From the NCBI RefSeq assembly GCF_900109665.1, contig NZ_FOAO01000018.1:37562-101561 (forward strand): a stretch of DNA of 64,000 nt, given 5' to 3'. Positions within the stretch are counted from its first letter, which is position 1. Every line of letters starts with the position of its first letter. The notes under the pieces were generated by a model. The model ran no database searches, was not told the origin of the DNA, and saw nothing but the letters and a program-made list of their open reading frames with translations. Below, piece by piece: positions 48,922 to 57,688 of the stretch. The DNA is from Blastococcus sp. DSM 46786. GTDB taxonomy: Bacteria > Actinomycetota > Actinomycetes > Mycobacteriales > Geodermatophilaceae. The position numbers and the translations under genes were made by a program.

Positions 48922-50175
48922 TCAGCGCGTGTGGCCGGACCCCGTGACGACGTAGGTGGTGGAGGTCAGCTCCGGGAGCCCGAGCGGGCCGCGGGCGTGC
49001 AGCTTCTGGGTGGAGATGCCGATCTCGGCGCCGAAGCCGAACTCGCCGCCGTCGGTGAACCGGGTGGAGGCGTTGACCAGCACGGCGGCGGCGTCCACGC
49101 CGGCGGTGAACTCGGCGATGGCGCGGGCGGAGTCGGCGACGATCGCCTCGGTGTGGCCGGTGCTCCACCGCGCGATGTGGTCGAGGGCCTGGGGCAGGTC
49201 GTCGACGACCCGCACCGCCATGTCCATCGACAGGTACTCGGTGCCCCAGTCCTCGTCGGTGGCCGGGACGACGCCGTCGTGGGCCGAGCGGGCGGCGTCG
49301 TCGCCGTGCAGCGCGACCCCGGCGTCGGCGAGCGCGGCCAGCAGCCGCGGTAGGAACGGCACGTCCCGGTGCACCAGCAGCGTCTCGGCGCTGTTGCAGA
49401 CGCTCACCCGGTGGGTCTTGGAGTTGAGCACGACCGCCTCGGCGATCTCCGGGTCGGCCGAGGCGTCGACGTAGACGTGGCAGTTGCCCTCGCCGGTCTC
49501 GATCACCGGCACCCGCGACTCCCGGACGACCCGCTGGATCAGCGAGGCGCCGCCGCGCGGGATCACCACGTCGACGAGGCCGCGCGCGTTCAGCAACTCC
49601 CCCACCGATGCGCGGTCGGCCGGGAGGAGCTCGACGAAGCCGGCGGGCAGACCCGCCTTCTCCCCCGCCTCGGCGAGGACGGCGAGCAGCGCGGTGTTGG
49701 TGCCGAACGCCGAGGCCGAGCCGCGCAGCAGCGCCGCGTTGCCGCTCTTCAGGCACAGCCCCGCGGCGTCGACGGTGACGTTGGGGCGGGCCTCGTAGAC
49801 GATCCCCACCACGCCCAGCGGCACGCGGACCTGCTTCAGCTCCAGCCCGTTCGGCAGCCGGGAGCCGCGGACGACGTCGCCCACCGGGTCGGGCAGCGCG
49901 ACCAGCTGGTGCAGCGCCTCGGCGACCCCGGCGACCCGGCCGGCGTCCAGCCGCAGCCGGTCGACGATCGCCTCGGGCGTGCCGTCGGCCCGCGCCGCGG
50001 CGACGTCGGCCGCGTTGGCGGTCAGGATCTCGTCGGTGCGCTCCACCAGCGCCTCGGCCATCGCCGTCAGCGCGGCATCCTTGGTGTCCGTCGGCAGGGT
50101 GCGGAGCACCCGGGAGGCATCCTTCGCGCGCAGCGCGGCGGCACCGATCAGCGGCAGGCCGGAGACGTCGGACAC
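48922..50175 (-). CDS. proA: Gamma-glutamyl phosphate reductase ProA
   Basis: The 417-residue aldehyde-dehydrogenase-fold enzyme starts at GTG 50175. Family segments include [32 protein letters not shown] near residue 115 (shown in part) and [18 protein letters not shown] near 217. The catalytic Cys lies in [19 protein letters not shown] near 252. It reduces gamma-glutamyl phosphate to glutamate semialdehyde in proline synthesis, the step after ProB (encoded at 54034-55158). The znu-zur operon separates the two genes here. Confidence 0.96.
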   Translation of the reverse strand: MSDVSGLPLIGAAALRAKDASRVLRTLPTDTKDAALTAMAEALVERTDEILTANAADVAAARADGTPEAIVDRLRLDAGRVAGVAEALHQLVALPDPVGDVVRGSRLPNGLELKQVRVPLGVVGIVYEARPNVTVDAAGLCLKSGNAALLRGSASAFGTNTALLAVLAEAGEKAGLPAGFVELLPADRASVGELLNARGLVDVVIPRGGASLIQRVVRESRVPVIETGEGNCHVYVDASADPEIAEAVVLNSKTHRVSVCNSAETLLVHRDVPFLPRLLAALADAGVALHGDDAARSAHDGVVPATDEDWGTEYLSMDMAVRVVDDLPQALDHIARWSTGHTEAIVADSARAIAEFTAGVDAAAVLVNASTRFTDGGEFGFGAEIGISTQKLHARGPLGLPELTSTTYVVTGSGHTR

Positions 50176-50247
50176 ACCGAGATCTTACGCGCGCGCCGGG
50201 ACGGGTCCTCCGGCGCGACCCGGGACCGGCCCAGCCGACCGCTGTGC

Positions 50248-50260
50248 GAGAATGATTCTC
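50248..50260. promoter_or_regulatory. Zur box upstream of znuA
   Basis: GAGAATGATTCTC is a perfect 6-1-6 palindrome that fits the Fur/Zur-type consensus (TGAAAATGATTTTCA class). It ends one base before the znuA ATG at 50261, in the proA-znuA divergent gap. zur is encoded in the same operon, so zinc-bound Zur probably represses transcription from here. The position implies a leaderless or nearly leaderless transcript. Confidence 0.88.
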
Positions 50261-51214
50261 ATGCACATGACGTCGATCCGCCGCAGCGCGGTCGTGCTCG
50301 GTTCGGCCATCTGCCTGCTGCTCACCGGGTGCGGGGACGCGGGGACCGGCGGCGGAGCGGGCGAGGGACAGCTGTCCGTGCTCGCCGGCTTCTACCCGCT
50401 GCAGTGGGCCGCCGAGCGCGTCGGCGGCGAGCGCGTGTCGGTCACCTCGGCCACCCCGCCCGGCGCCGAGCCGCACGACCTCGAGCTCACGCCGCAGGAC
50501 GTCGCCGCGATCTCCGAGGCCGACCTGGTCGTCCACGTCGAGGGCTTCCAGCCCGGCCTGGACGAGGCGGTCGCCTCCGAGGCCGCCGATGCCGCCTGGG
50601 ACGCGGGGCAGGCGGCCGACCTGTCGCTGACCACCGCCGGGGAGGACGACCACGCCCACGAGGGCGAGGAGGAGCACGCGGAGGAGGGCGCGTCGGTCGA
50701 CCCGCACTTCTGGCTGGACCCCACCCGCCTGGCCGACGTCGTCGACGCGCTCGCCGAGCGGCTCACCGAACTGGACCCGGACGGTGCGGACACCTACGCG
50801 GGCAACGCCGCGGCGCTGCGCGCCGACCTGGAGGCCCTCGACACCGAGATGCAGGAGGCGCTCTCGGGGTGCGCGGTGGGCACCCTGGTGACGGGCCACG
50901 ACGCCTTCGGCTACCTCGGCGACCGCTACGGTCTGGACGTGGTCGGGATCAACGGTCTCAGCCCGACGCAGGAGCCCAGCGCCGCCCAGCTCGCCGCGAT
51001 CACCGAGCTGGTGGCCGACCGCGGCATCACCACCGTGTACACCGAGACGCTCGTCGACCCGGCGGTGGCCGAGACCGTGGCCGCGGAGGCCGGCGTGCAG
51101 ACCGCCGTCCTCGACCCGCTCGAGGGCCTGACCGACGAGTCGGCCGGCGGGGACTACCTCGAGGTCATGCGCGCCAACCTGGTCACCCTGCAGGAGGGTC
51201 AGAACTGCTCGTGA
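50261..51214 (+). CDS. znuA: Zinc ABC transporter substrate-binding lipoprotein ZnuA
   Basis: The 317-residue protein starts at ATG 50261 (ATG 50267 is an alternative). The signal peptide ends in the lipobox LLLTGC. It belongs to the cluster A-I metal-binding family, with PHDLELTPQDVAAISEADLVV near residue 68 and DPHFWLDPTRLADVV near 147. A His/Glu-rich loop, EDDHAHEGEEEHAEEG (about 128-143), is typical of ZnuA-type zinc binders. The Zur box at its start supports zinc. It overlaps znuC by 4 bp. Confidence 0.93.
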   Translation: MHMTSIRRSAVVLGSAICLLLTGCGDAGTGGGAGEGQLSVLAGFYPLQWAAERVGGERVSVTSATPPGAEPHDLELTPQDVAAISEADLVVHVEGFQPGLDEAVASEAADAAWDAGQAADLSLTTAGEDDHAHEGEEEHAEEGASVDPHFWLDPTRLADVVDALAERLTELDPDGADTYAGNAAALRADLEALDTEMQEALSGCAVGTLVTGHDAFGYLGDRYGLDVVGINGLSPTQEPSAAQLAAITELVADRGITTVYTETLVDPAVAETVAAEAGVQTAVLDPLEGLTDESAGGDYLEVMRANLVTLQEGQNCS

Positions 51215-52062
51215 CCGGCCGCACCCTCGCCGGGCAGCACCCGGCGGAGCCCGGTCGCGATCTCGCGATCGGGCTCCGCGGCGCCAGCATCGGCTACGGC
51301 GACGTCCCCGTGGTCCAGGGCGTCGATCTCACCGTGCATCACGGCGAGGCGATCGCCGTCCTGGGGTCCAACGGATCGGGGAAGACCACCCTCGCGCGCG
51401 GCCTGCTGGGCCTGGCCTCCGTGCTCGGCGGGGAGGTGACGGTGCTCGGCGCGCCCGTGGGGCGGCTGCGCGAGCGGGGCCGGGTCGGCTACGTGCCGCA
51501 GCGGCACACGGTGAGCGGCGCCGTGCCGGCCACCGTCCGCGAGGTGGTCGGCGTCGGCCGGCTCGCCCGGCGCGGGCTGCTCGGCCGGCCGACGGCAGCC
51601 GACCGGGCGGCGGTGGCCGACGCCATTGATGCGGTGGGGCTCGGCGACCGCGCGTGCGATCCGGTGGCCTCCCTGTCGGGCGGCCAGCAGCGCCGCGTGC
51701 TCGTGGCCCGGGCGCTGGCCGCCGAGCCGGAGCTGCTGATCATGGACGAGCCGACCGCCGGGGTCGACGCCGCCAGCCAGCAGACCCTCGCCCGGGTGCT
51801 GGCCGAGGTGTCCGCGCGCGGGACGACCCTGCTGGTGGTCACGCACGAGGCGGGTCCGCTCGCCGGCGTCCTGACCCGCGCCGTCGTCGTCGACCACGGG
51901 CGGATCCGCTACGACGGGGCCCTCGCCGGGGCCGGCCCCCTCGCCGGCGACGCCGGGCACCACCACCCGGGCGACGCGGAGGAGCACCAGGGGACCGCCT
52001 ACCGACAGCACCAGCCGTGGACGTCGTCCCGCCCGGTGCGCGCCCGCGACGGGGAGCAGTGA
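51211..52062 (+). CDS. znuC: Zinc ABC transporter ATP-binding protein ZnuC
   Basis: The 283-residue ATPase from GTG 51211 has Walker A GSNGSGKTT near residue 50, signature SLSGGQQRRVLVARAL near 152 and Walker B LLIMDEPTAGVD near 173, followed by TLLVVTHEAGP. The last 45 residues are a hydrophilic tail with GHHHPGDAEEHQG, another His-rich patch. It powers zinc uptake with ZnuB and lies in the znuA-znuC-znuB-zur operon. Confidence 0.92.
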   Translation: MTGRTLAGQHPAEPGRDLAIGLRGASIGYGDVPVVQGVDLTVHHGEAIAVLGSNGSGKTTLARGLLGLASVLGGEVTVLGAPVGRLRERGRVGYVPQRHTVSGAVPATVREVVGVGRLARRGLLGRPTAADRAAVADAIDAVGLGDRACDPVASLSGGQQRRVLVARALAAEPELLIMDEPTAGVDAASQQTLARVLAEVSARGTTLLVVTHEAGPLAGVLTRAVVVDHGRIRYDGALAGAGPLAGDAGHHHPGDAEEHQGTAYRQHQPWTSSRPVRARDGEQ

Positions 52063-52063
52063 C

Positions 52064-53092
52064 GTGGAGATCCTCCAGTACGAGTTCATGCAGCGGGCGC
52101 TGCTGGCCAGCCTGATGGTGGGGCTGGCCGCGCCGGCGGTCGGCATCTTCCTGGTGCAGCGCCGGCTGTCGCTGCTGGGCGACGGGCTCGGGCACGTGGC
52201 GCTCGTCGGCGTGGGCGTCGGCGTCCTCACCTCGAGCGCGCCGGTGGGTGCTGCGCTCGTGGCCGCGATCGCGGGGGCGGTGCTCATCGAGCTCGTCCGC
52301 GCCCGCGGCCGGACCAGCGGCGACGTGGCGCTCGCCGTCCTCTTCTACGGGGGCATCGCCGGCGGCGTGGTGCTGCTCAGCCTGGCGCCCCCCGGCCAGG
52401 CGACCAACCTCGACGCCTACCTGTTCGGGGCGATCACGACGACGAGCGCCGGCGACCTGGTGGCGTTCGGCGTCATCACCGTGGTGATCCTCTCGGTCGT
52501 GTGGCTGCTCGGGCAGCGGCTGTACGCGGTGAGCGACGACGAGGAGTACGCCCGCGCGGTGGGCCTGCCGGTGCTGGCGCTCAACGTGGTGCTCGCCGCG
52601 CTCGTGGCCTCGACGGTCGTGCTGTCGATGCGGGTGGTCGGCCTGCTGCTGATCAGCGCGCTGATGATCCTGCCCAGCGCCGTGGCCCAGCTGCTGGCCG
52701 GCAGCTTCCGGCAGGCGCTGCTGCTGGCCTGCGGCATCGGCCTGGTGGTCAGCGTCGCCGGCACCACGGCCTCGTACTACACGGGCACGCCGTCGGGCGG
52801 CACGATCGTGCTGCTGGCGATCGCGCTGTTCCTGCTCGTCACGCTGGCCGTCGCCGTCTGGGAGGCCACGGGCCGGCGGCGGCACCGGCGTAGGGTCGGC
52901 CTGCACGCCGCCCACCCCCACGAGCACGGGGAGGGCTGCGGCCATCGGCCGGTCCCGCACGACGACCACGTGGACTACGACCACGACGGCCACCTGCACG
53001 CGCCGCACCGGACCGGCACGGGCGTGCACTACGACGAGCACGGCGAGCACCCGGTGCCGACACGGGTGGAGGGAAAGGCAGGCCGATCGTGA
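52064..53092 (+). CDS. znuB: Zinc ABC transporter permease ZnuB with His-rich C-terminal tail
   Basis: The 342-residue protein from GTG 52064 has an ABC-3 permease domain of about 275 residues with eight hydrophobic segments (LLGDGLGHVALVGVGVGVL, SMRVVGLLLISALMILPSA). After the last helix and a basic stretch (GRRRHRRR), a tail of about 55 residues contains 14 His plus many Asp/Glu (for example HPHEHGEGCGH, DDHVDYDHDGHLH). Such a tail is unusual for ZnuB and may bind zinc in the cytoplasm. Its stop overlaps the zur start by 4 bp. Confidence 0.93.
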   Translation: MEILQYEFMQRALLASLMVGLAAPAVGIFLVQRRLSLLGDGLGHVALVGVGVGVLTSSAPVGAALVAAIAGAVLIELVRARGRTSGDVALAVLFYGGIAGGVVLLSLAPPGQATNLDAYLFGAITTTSAGDLVAFGVITVVILSVVWLLGQRLYAVSDDEEYARAVGLPVLALNVVLAALVASTVVLSMRVVGLLLISALMILPSAVAQLLAGSFRQALLLACGIGLVVSVAGTTASYYTGTPSGGTIVLLAIALFLLVTLAVAVWEATGRRRHRRRVGLHAAHPHEHGEGCGHRPVPHDDHVDYDHDGHLHAPHRTGTGVHYDEHGEHPVPTRVEGKAGRS

Positions 53093-53502
53093 GCTCCCCC
53101 GACACCGCTCCCCCCGTCCGCCGGCAGACCCGCCAGCGCACCGCCGTCCTGGAGCTGCTCGACGAGCTCGACGGCTTCCGGAGCGCCCAGGACCTGCACG
53201 CCCTGCTGCGCGAGCGCGGCGACTCGGTGGGCCTGGCGACCGTCTACCGGGCACTGCAGGCGCTGGTCGACGACGGCCTGGTCGACGTCCTGCGCAGCGG
53301 CGAGGGCGAGGCCGCCTACCGGCGCTGCTCGCCGGTGCACCACCACCACCTGGTGTGCCGCTCCTGCGGGCGCACCGTGGAGGTCGCCGACCCCCCGGTG
53401 GAGCGGTGGGCGGCCAGGATCGCGGCCGAGCACGGCTTCGCCGACGTGCAGCACGAGCTCGAGGTCTTCGGCACCTGCGGGAGCTGCGCCGCCGCCCGCT
53501 GA
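53089..53502 (+). CDS. zur: Zinc uptake regulator Zur (Fur family)
   Basis: The 137-residue Fur-family repressor has a winged helix (RQRTAVLELLDELDGFRSAQ, LATVYRALQALVDDGL) and the metal-binding HHHHLVCRSCG motif near residue 85. A second CxxC is CGSC at the C-terminus; the two CxxC pairs form the structural zinc site. Location at the end of the zinc importer operon behind a Zur box identifies it as Zur rather than Fur. The operon is therefore autoregulated. Confidence 0.94.
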   Translation: MSSPDTAPPVRRQTRQRTAVLELLDELDGFRSAQDLHALLRERGDSVGLATVYRALQALVDDGLVDVLRSGEGEAAYRRCSPVHHHHLVCRSCGRTVEVADPPVERWAARIAAEHGFADVQHELEVFGTCGSCAAAR

Positions 53503-53520
53503 CGAACGCCGCGGGACGCG

Positions 53521-54003
53521 TCAGCGCTCGCGCAGCGCCCGCAGGGCACCCTTCCGGGCGTCACCGGTGAGCCGGTCCAGGAACACCTTGCCGTCGAGGT
53601 GGTCGACCTCGTGCTGCAGGCAGCGGGCCATGAGCCCCTCCCCCTCCAGCCGCAGCGGCTTGCCGTCGACGTCGAAGCCCTCCGCGACGCAGCGCAGCGC
53701 GCGCACGGTCGGCGCCCAGATCCCCGGCACCGACAGGCAGCCCTCGTCGCCGTCCTGGACCTCCTCCGAGCGCTCGACGATCACCGGGTTGACCATGTGC
53801 CCGATGACGCCGTCGATGTTGTAGGAGAAGGCGCGCACGTTGACGCCGATCTGCGGTGCCGCGACCCCGGCCCGGCCGGGGTGGTCGACGGTCTCCTCCA
53901 GGTCGCGGACCAGCGCGGCCAGCCAGCCGTCGAAGGCCCGGACCGGGTCCGAGGGGGTGCGCAGCACCGGGTCGCCGAGTTCGCGGATGGGGCGGATCGT
54001 CAC
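53521..54003 (-). CDS. def: Peptide deformylase
   Basis: The 160-residue metalloenzyme shows all three deformylase motifs: GVAAPQIG (46-53), EGCLS (87-91, metal-ligand Cys) and QHEVDH (130-135, with two His ligands and the catalytic Glu). It removes the N-formyl group from nascent proteins. The length is slightly short, as in actinobacterial forms. It is convergent with zur, the stops being 18 bp apart, and is downstream of proB on the same strand. Confidence 0.96.
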   Translation of the reverse strand: MTIRPIRELGDPVLRTPSDPVRAFDGWLAALVRDLEETVDHPGRAGVAAPQIGVNVRAFSYNIDGVIGHMVNPVIVERSEEVQDGDEGCLSVPGIWAPTVRALRCVAEGFDVDGKPLRLEGEGLMARCLQHEVDHLDGKVFLDRLTGDARKGALRALRER

Positions 54004-54033
54004 CGGGTCAGTCTCTCAGCCGGGCCGGGGCGC

Positions 54034-55158
54034 TCAGCGCAGGCGTCCGACCAGCACCATCTCGTCGCGGTGCACCACCTCGCGGCGGTACTCGGCCGGG
54101 AGGTCGCCGGTCTTGCGGCCGAGCAGCCGGGGCATCTCCCGCGCGTCGTAGGCGACCAGCCCGCGGGCGACCACCACGCCGTCCGGCCCGACCAGCTCCA
54201 CCGGGTCGTCGGCGAGGAACTCCCCCGCCACCCCGGTGATGCCGGCCGCCAGCAGGGAGGCGTGCCGCTCTCGGAGCGCGGCGACCGCGCCGTCGTCCAG
54301 GAGCAGCCGGCCCCGGGGGCGGCTGGCGTAGCGCAGCCAGAACTGGCGGGCGCTCGGCCGCTTGCCCATCGGCGCGAACAGGGTGCCCACGCGGTCGCCG
54401 TCCAGCGCGCCCGCCGCCTGCGGGGTGGAGGTGACCACGACCGGCACCCCGGCGTGCGCGGCGATGAACGCCGCCTCGACCTTGGTCGCCATCCCACCGG
54501 TGCCCACGCCGTTGCGGCTGGCCGAGCCGAGGACGACCGAGGCCAGGTCCGCGGGGTCGCGCACGGTGTCGACCAGCTGCGCCGGCCCGGTGCGCGGGTC
54601 GCCGTCGTACACCCCGTCGACGTCGGAGAGCAGCACCAGGGCCTCGGCCTGCGAGACGTGGGCCACCAGGGCGGCGAGGCGGTCGTTGTCGCCGAAGCGG
54701 ATCTCCTCGGTGGCGACCGTGTCGTTCTCGTTGACGACCGGCAGCACCCCGAGGTCCAGCAGCCGCTCCACCGTCCGGCGGGCGTTGCGGTAGTGGCTGC
54801 GGCGGGTGAGGTCGTCGGCGGTGAGCAGCACCTGGCCGACGGTGATCCCGTGCCGGGCGAACGCGTCGGCGTAGGTCTGCACCAGGCGCAGCTGCCCGAC
54901 GCTGGCCGCGGCCTGCGCGGTCGCCAGGTCGCGGGGGCGCCCGTCGAGGCCGAGCGGTGCCAGCCCCGCGGCGATCGCCCCCGAGGAGACGAGCACGACC
55001 TGCCGGCCCGACGCCCGGACGGCGGCGAGGGCGTCGACCAGCGCGGTGAGGCGGTCGACGTCCAGGCCACCCGGCAGGGTGGTCAGCGAGGAGGAGCCGA
55101 CCTTGACCACGACCCGGCCCGCCCCGGCGATCGCGGGGCGGGCGGCGGCCGGGGTCAC
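54034..55158 (-). CDS. proB: Glutamate 5-kinase ProB
   Basis: The 374-residue kinase has an amino-acid-kinase domain ([12 protein letters not shown] near residue 15, [16 protein letters not shown] near 55, [19 protein letters not shown] near 138) and a C-terminal PUA domain (from about 280). The first step of proline synthesis phosphorylates glutamate. Its start overlaps the obgE stop by 4 bp, the usual obgE-proB arrangement. Confidence 0.96.
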   Translation of the reverse strand: MTPAAARPAIAGAGRVVVKVGSSSLTTLPGGLDVDRLTALVDALAAVRASGRQVVLVSSGAIAAGLAPLGLDGRPRDLATAQAAASVGQLRLVQTYADAFARHGITVGQVLLTADDLTRRSHYRNARRTVERLLDLGVLPVVNENDTVATEEIRFGDNDRLAALVAHVSQAEALVLLSDVDGVYDGDPRTGPAQLVDTVRDPADLASVVLGSASRNGVGTGGMATKVEAAFIAAHAGVPVVVTSTPQAAGALDGDRVGTLFAPMGKRPSARQFWLRYASRPRGRLLLDDGAVAALRERHASLLAAGITGVAGEFLADDPVELVGPDGVVVARGLVAYDAREMPRLLGRKTGDLPAEYRREVVHRDEMVLVGRLR

Positions 55159-56705
55159 CGGGAGCCCTCGCCGGCCCCACCGGGCAGGTCGTCGGCCAGC
55201 TCCTCGAGCTCCTCGTCGGTCCAGCCGTCCTCGGTGGCCTCGAAGGGCACCCGGCGGGCGCGCTTGGCCGCCAGCCGCTCGGACGCCCCGATGCGCTCGT
55301 TGCTCTCCAGCCGGTTGTCGGTGCCGCGCCCGCCGAGGCCCGCGGACTCCTCGGCGGTGAGGGTGCCGGCGGGCAGCGTCGGTGCCCAGTCGAAGGTGAC
55401 GTCGCCGATGGTGACGGCGTCGCCCTCACGGGCACCGGCCTTGGCCAGCTCCTCCTCGACGCCGAGCCGGTTGAGCCGGTCGGCGAGGTAGCCGACGGCC
55501 TCGTCGTTGCTGAAGTCGGTCTGCCGCACCCACCGCTCGGGCTTCACGCCGCGGACCACGAAGGCTGCACCGTCGCCCCCACCCACCCCGTCGGGGTCGC
55601 GCTCCACGGTGAAGCCGGTGTCGTCGACGGCCCGCGGGGTCAGCGTCACCCGCACCGGCTCGGGCGCCGGCAGCGCGGCCCGGTGCTCCTCGACGGCGGC
55701 CGCCAGCGCGTACCCGAAGGCGGCGAGCCCCTCCCCGGTGACGGCGCTGATCGGGAACACCTGCAGACCGCGTGCCTCCAGGGTGCCGCGGACCAGGTCG
55801 ACCAGCTCCCGGCCGTCGGGGACGTCGATCTTGTTGAGCACGGCGATGCGGAGCCGGCCGACGAGGTCCAGCTCGTCGCCGCCGATCGCCGCACTCGAGT
55901 ACAGGGCGAGTTCGTGCTCCAGCGCGTCGATGTCGGTCTCGGGGTCGCGGCCGGGCTCCATGGTGGCCATGTCGATGACGTGCACCAGGACGGCGCAGCG
56001 CTCGACGTGCCGCAGGAACTGCAGGCCCAGGCCCTTGCCGGCCGAGGCCCCGGGGATCAGGCCCGGCACGTCGGCCATCGTGTAGACGGTGTCGCCGGAG
56101 CGGACCACGCCGAGGTTGGGCACCAGCGTGGTGAACGGGTAGTCGGCGATCTTCGGCCGGGCGGCCGACATCGCGGCGACCAGCGAGGACTTGCCGGCCG
56201 ACGGATACCCGACCAGGCCGACGTCGGCGATGCTCTTGAGCTCCAGCACCGCGTCGAACGTCTCGCCCGGCTCACCCAGCAGCGCGAATCCGGGCGCCTT
56301 GCGGCGGTTGTTGGCGAGCGCGGCGTTGCCCAGCCCGCCCTTGCCGCCGTGGGCCAGCACCACGCGGGTGCCGGCGCCGACCAGGTCGGCGATCTGCCGG
56401 CCGTCGGGCGTGCTCACGACCGTGCCCTCGGGGACGCGGAGCACCCGCTCCTCGCCGCGCGCGCCGTGCCGGTTGCTGCCCGCGCCGGGACGACCGTTGG
56501 CCGCCTTCTGGTGGGGGCGGTGGTGGAAGTCCAGCAGCGTGTGCACGCTGGGATCGACCTCGAGGACGACGTCGCCGCCGTCCCCGCCGTTGCCCCCGTC
56601 GGGCCCGCCGAGCGGCTTGAACTTCTCGCGGTGCACCGACGACACGCCGTGCCCACCGTTGCCGGCGGCGACGTGGATCGTCACCCGGTCGACGAAAGCG
56701 GCCAT
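55155..56705 (-). CDS. obgE: GTPase ObgE
   Basis: The 516-residue protein has the glycine-rich Obg fold at the N-terminus ([40 protein letters not shown]), then a GTPase domain with G1 GYPSAGKSS near residue 168 and NKIDVPD, and the Obg C-terminal (OCT) domain. An acidic tail of about 70 residues follows. Obg acts in ribosome assembly and stress control. It lies downstream of rplU-rpmA, the conserved order. Confidence 0.97.
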   Translation of the reverse strand: MAAFVDRVTIHVAAGNGGHGVSSVHREKFKPLGGPDGGNGGDGGDVVLEVDPSVHTLLDFHHRPHQKAANGRPGAGSNRHGARGEERVLRVPEGTVVSTPDGRQIADLVGAGTRVVLAHGGKGGLGNAALANNRRKAPGFALLGEPGETFDAVLELKSIADVGLVGYPSAGKSSLVAAMSAARPKIADYPFTTLVPNLGVVRSGDTVYTMADVPGLIPGASAGKGLGLQFLRHVERCAVLVHVIDMATMEPGRDPETDIDALEHELALYSSAAIGGDELDLVGRLRIAVLNKIDVPDGRELVDLVRGTLEARGLQVFPISAVTGEGLAAFGYALAAAVEEHRAALPAPEPVRVTLTPRAVDDTGFTVERDPDGVGGGDGAAFVVRGVKPERWVRQTDFSNDEAVGYLADRLNRLGVEEELAKAGAREGDAVTIGDVTFDWAPTLPAGTLTAEESAGLGGRGTDNRLESNERIGASERLAAKRARRVPFEATEDGWTDEELEELADDLPGGAGEGSR

Positions 56706-56851
56706 GCCCGCCGCCTCCTAGCTAGCTGACAAGCGCCACGAGCGCACGGACCGGTCGGCCCGTGCGCTCGTCGCGAAAGGAACGTGATGGAACGGCCCCG
56801 TCCCGGGTCCCGCCCTGAGCGTGCGAAGGGTGGGGAGGACGGGGTCCTTCT

Positions 56852-57109
56852 TCAGGCCTCGACCGCGGTGATGGAGACGGTCTTGCGTCCCCGCCGCGTG
56901 CCGAAGGTGACCGCGCCCGGCGCGAGCGCGAACAGCGTGTCGTCGCCGCCGCGGCCGACACCCAGGCCCGGGTGGAAGTGGGTGCCGCGCTGGCGGACGA
57001 TGATCTCGCCGGCCTTGACGACCTGGCCGCCGAAGCGCTTCACGCCGAGGCGCTGGGCGTTCGAGTCGCGGCCGTTCCGGGAGGACGAGGCGCCCTTCTT
57101 GTGTGCCAT
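56852..57109 (-). CDS. rpmA: 50S ribosomal protein L27
   Basis: The 85-residue protein starts [20 protein letters not shown] and ends with a short C-terminal extension. The N-terminus reaches the peptidyl-transferase centre. It lies 7 bp downstream of rplU. The 146 bp to obgE hold no further gene; an inverted repeat of CGTGCGCTC-like sequence is possible but weak. Confidence 0.98.
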   Translation of the reverse strand: MAHKKGASSSRNGRDSNAQRLGVKRFGGQVVKAGEIIVRQRGTHFHPGLGVGRGGDDTLFALAPGAVTFGTRRGRKTVSITAVEA

Positions 57110-57116
57110 GTCGGCG

Positions 57117-57428
57117 TCAGCCCTTCGTGATGTCGCGGACCACGACGTCGGTGAGGCGCTGACGGTGCCCCTGACGCTTGTGGTAGCCGGTCTTGTTCTT
57201 GAACTTGTGGATGTGGATCTTGGGACCCTTGCCGTGGGCGAGGATCTCACCCGTCACGGTCACCTTCGCCAGGACCGTCGCGTCGCTGGTGACGGTGTCG
57301 CCGTCGACCAGGAGGATGGCCGGCAGGGTGACGGTGTCGCCAGCCTCACCGGCGAGACGGTTGATCGTGAACGTGTCGCCCACGGCCACCTTGTGCTGGC
57401 TCCCGCCAGCCTTCACCACTGCGTACAC
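57117..57428 (-). CDS. rplU: 50S ribosomal protein L21
   Basis: 103 residues from GTG 57428 ([20 protein letters not shown]), chosen because AGGAG lies 6 nt upstream and the length matches the family; GTG 57431 is too close to the AGGAG. The C-terminal [16 protein letters not shown] is the L21 signature. L21 binds 23S rRNA. The upstream 260 bp separate it from rne and carry the rne terminator and presumably the rplU promoter. Confidence 0.97.
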   Translation of the reverse strand: MYAVVKAGGSQHKVAVGDTFTINRLAGEAGDTVTLPAILLVDGDTVTSDATVLAKVTVTGEILAHGKGPKIHIHKFKNKTGYHKRQGHRQRLTDVVVRDITKG

Positions 57429-57634
57429 CACTGACTCCTGTTCGCGTTTCTCACGTCGAGCTCTGTGTCCGGCGCGCACGACCGGGGGGCGCCGGGTGCT
57501 TGGACGGGCTGCGCACGCCGTCCCGGCGGCGCCCGGAGGCGCCTGCGCGGTGGCGCAGCAACCCGTCCAGCGTACCCGAGCCGTCCCGGGGCGGTCGACG
57601 CACCCTGGTTGTGGCCCTGCTGACCCCGTTCCCC

Positions 57635-57669
57635 CGGATCGGCGCCCCCGCTCGGGGGCCGCCGATCCG
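57635..57669 (-). terminator. Terminator hairpin after rne
   Basis: CGGATCGGC-GCCCCCG (57635-57650) pairs with CGGGGGC and GCCGATCCG (57653-57659, 57661-57669) around a 2-nt loop with one bulged C. It begins 20 nt after the rne TAG. Confidence 0.75.
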
Positions 57670-57688
57670 CGGGATGCCGGTCCGGGAC

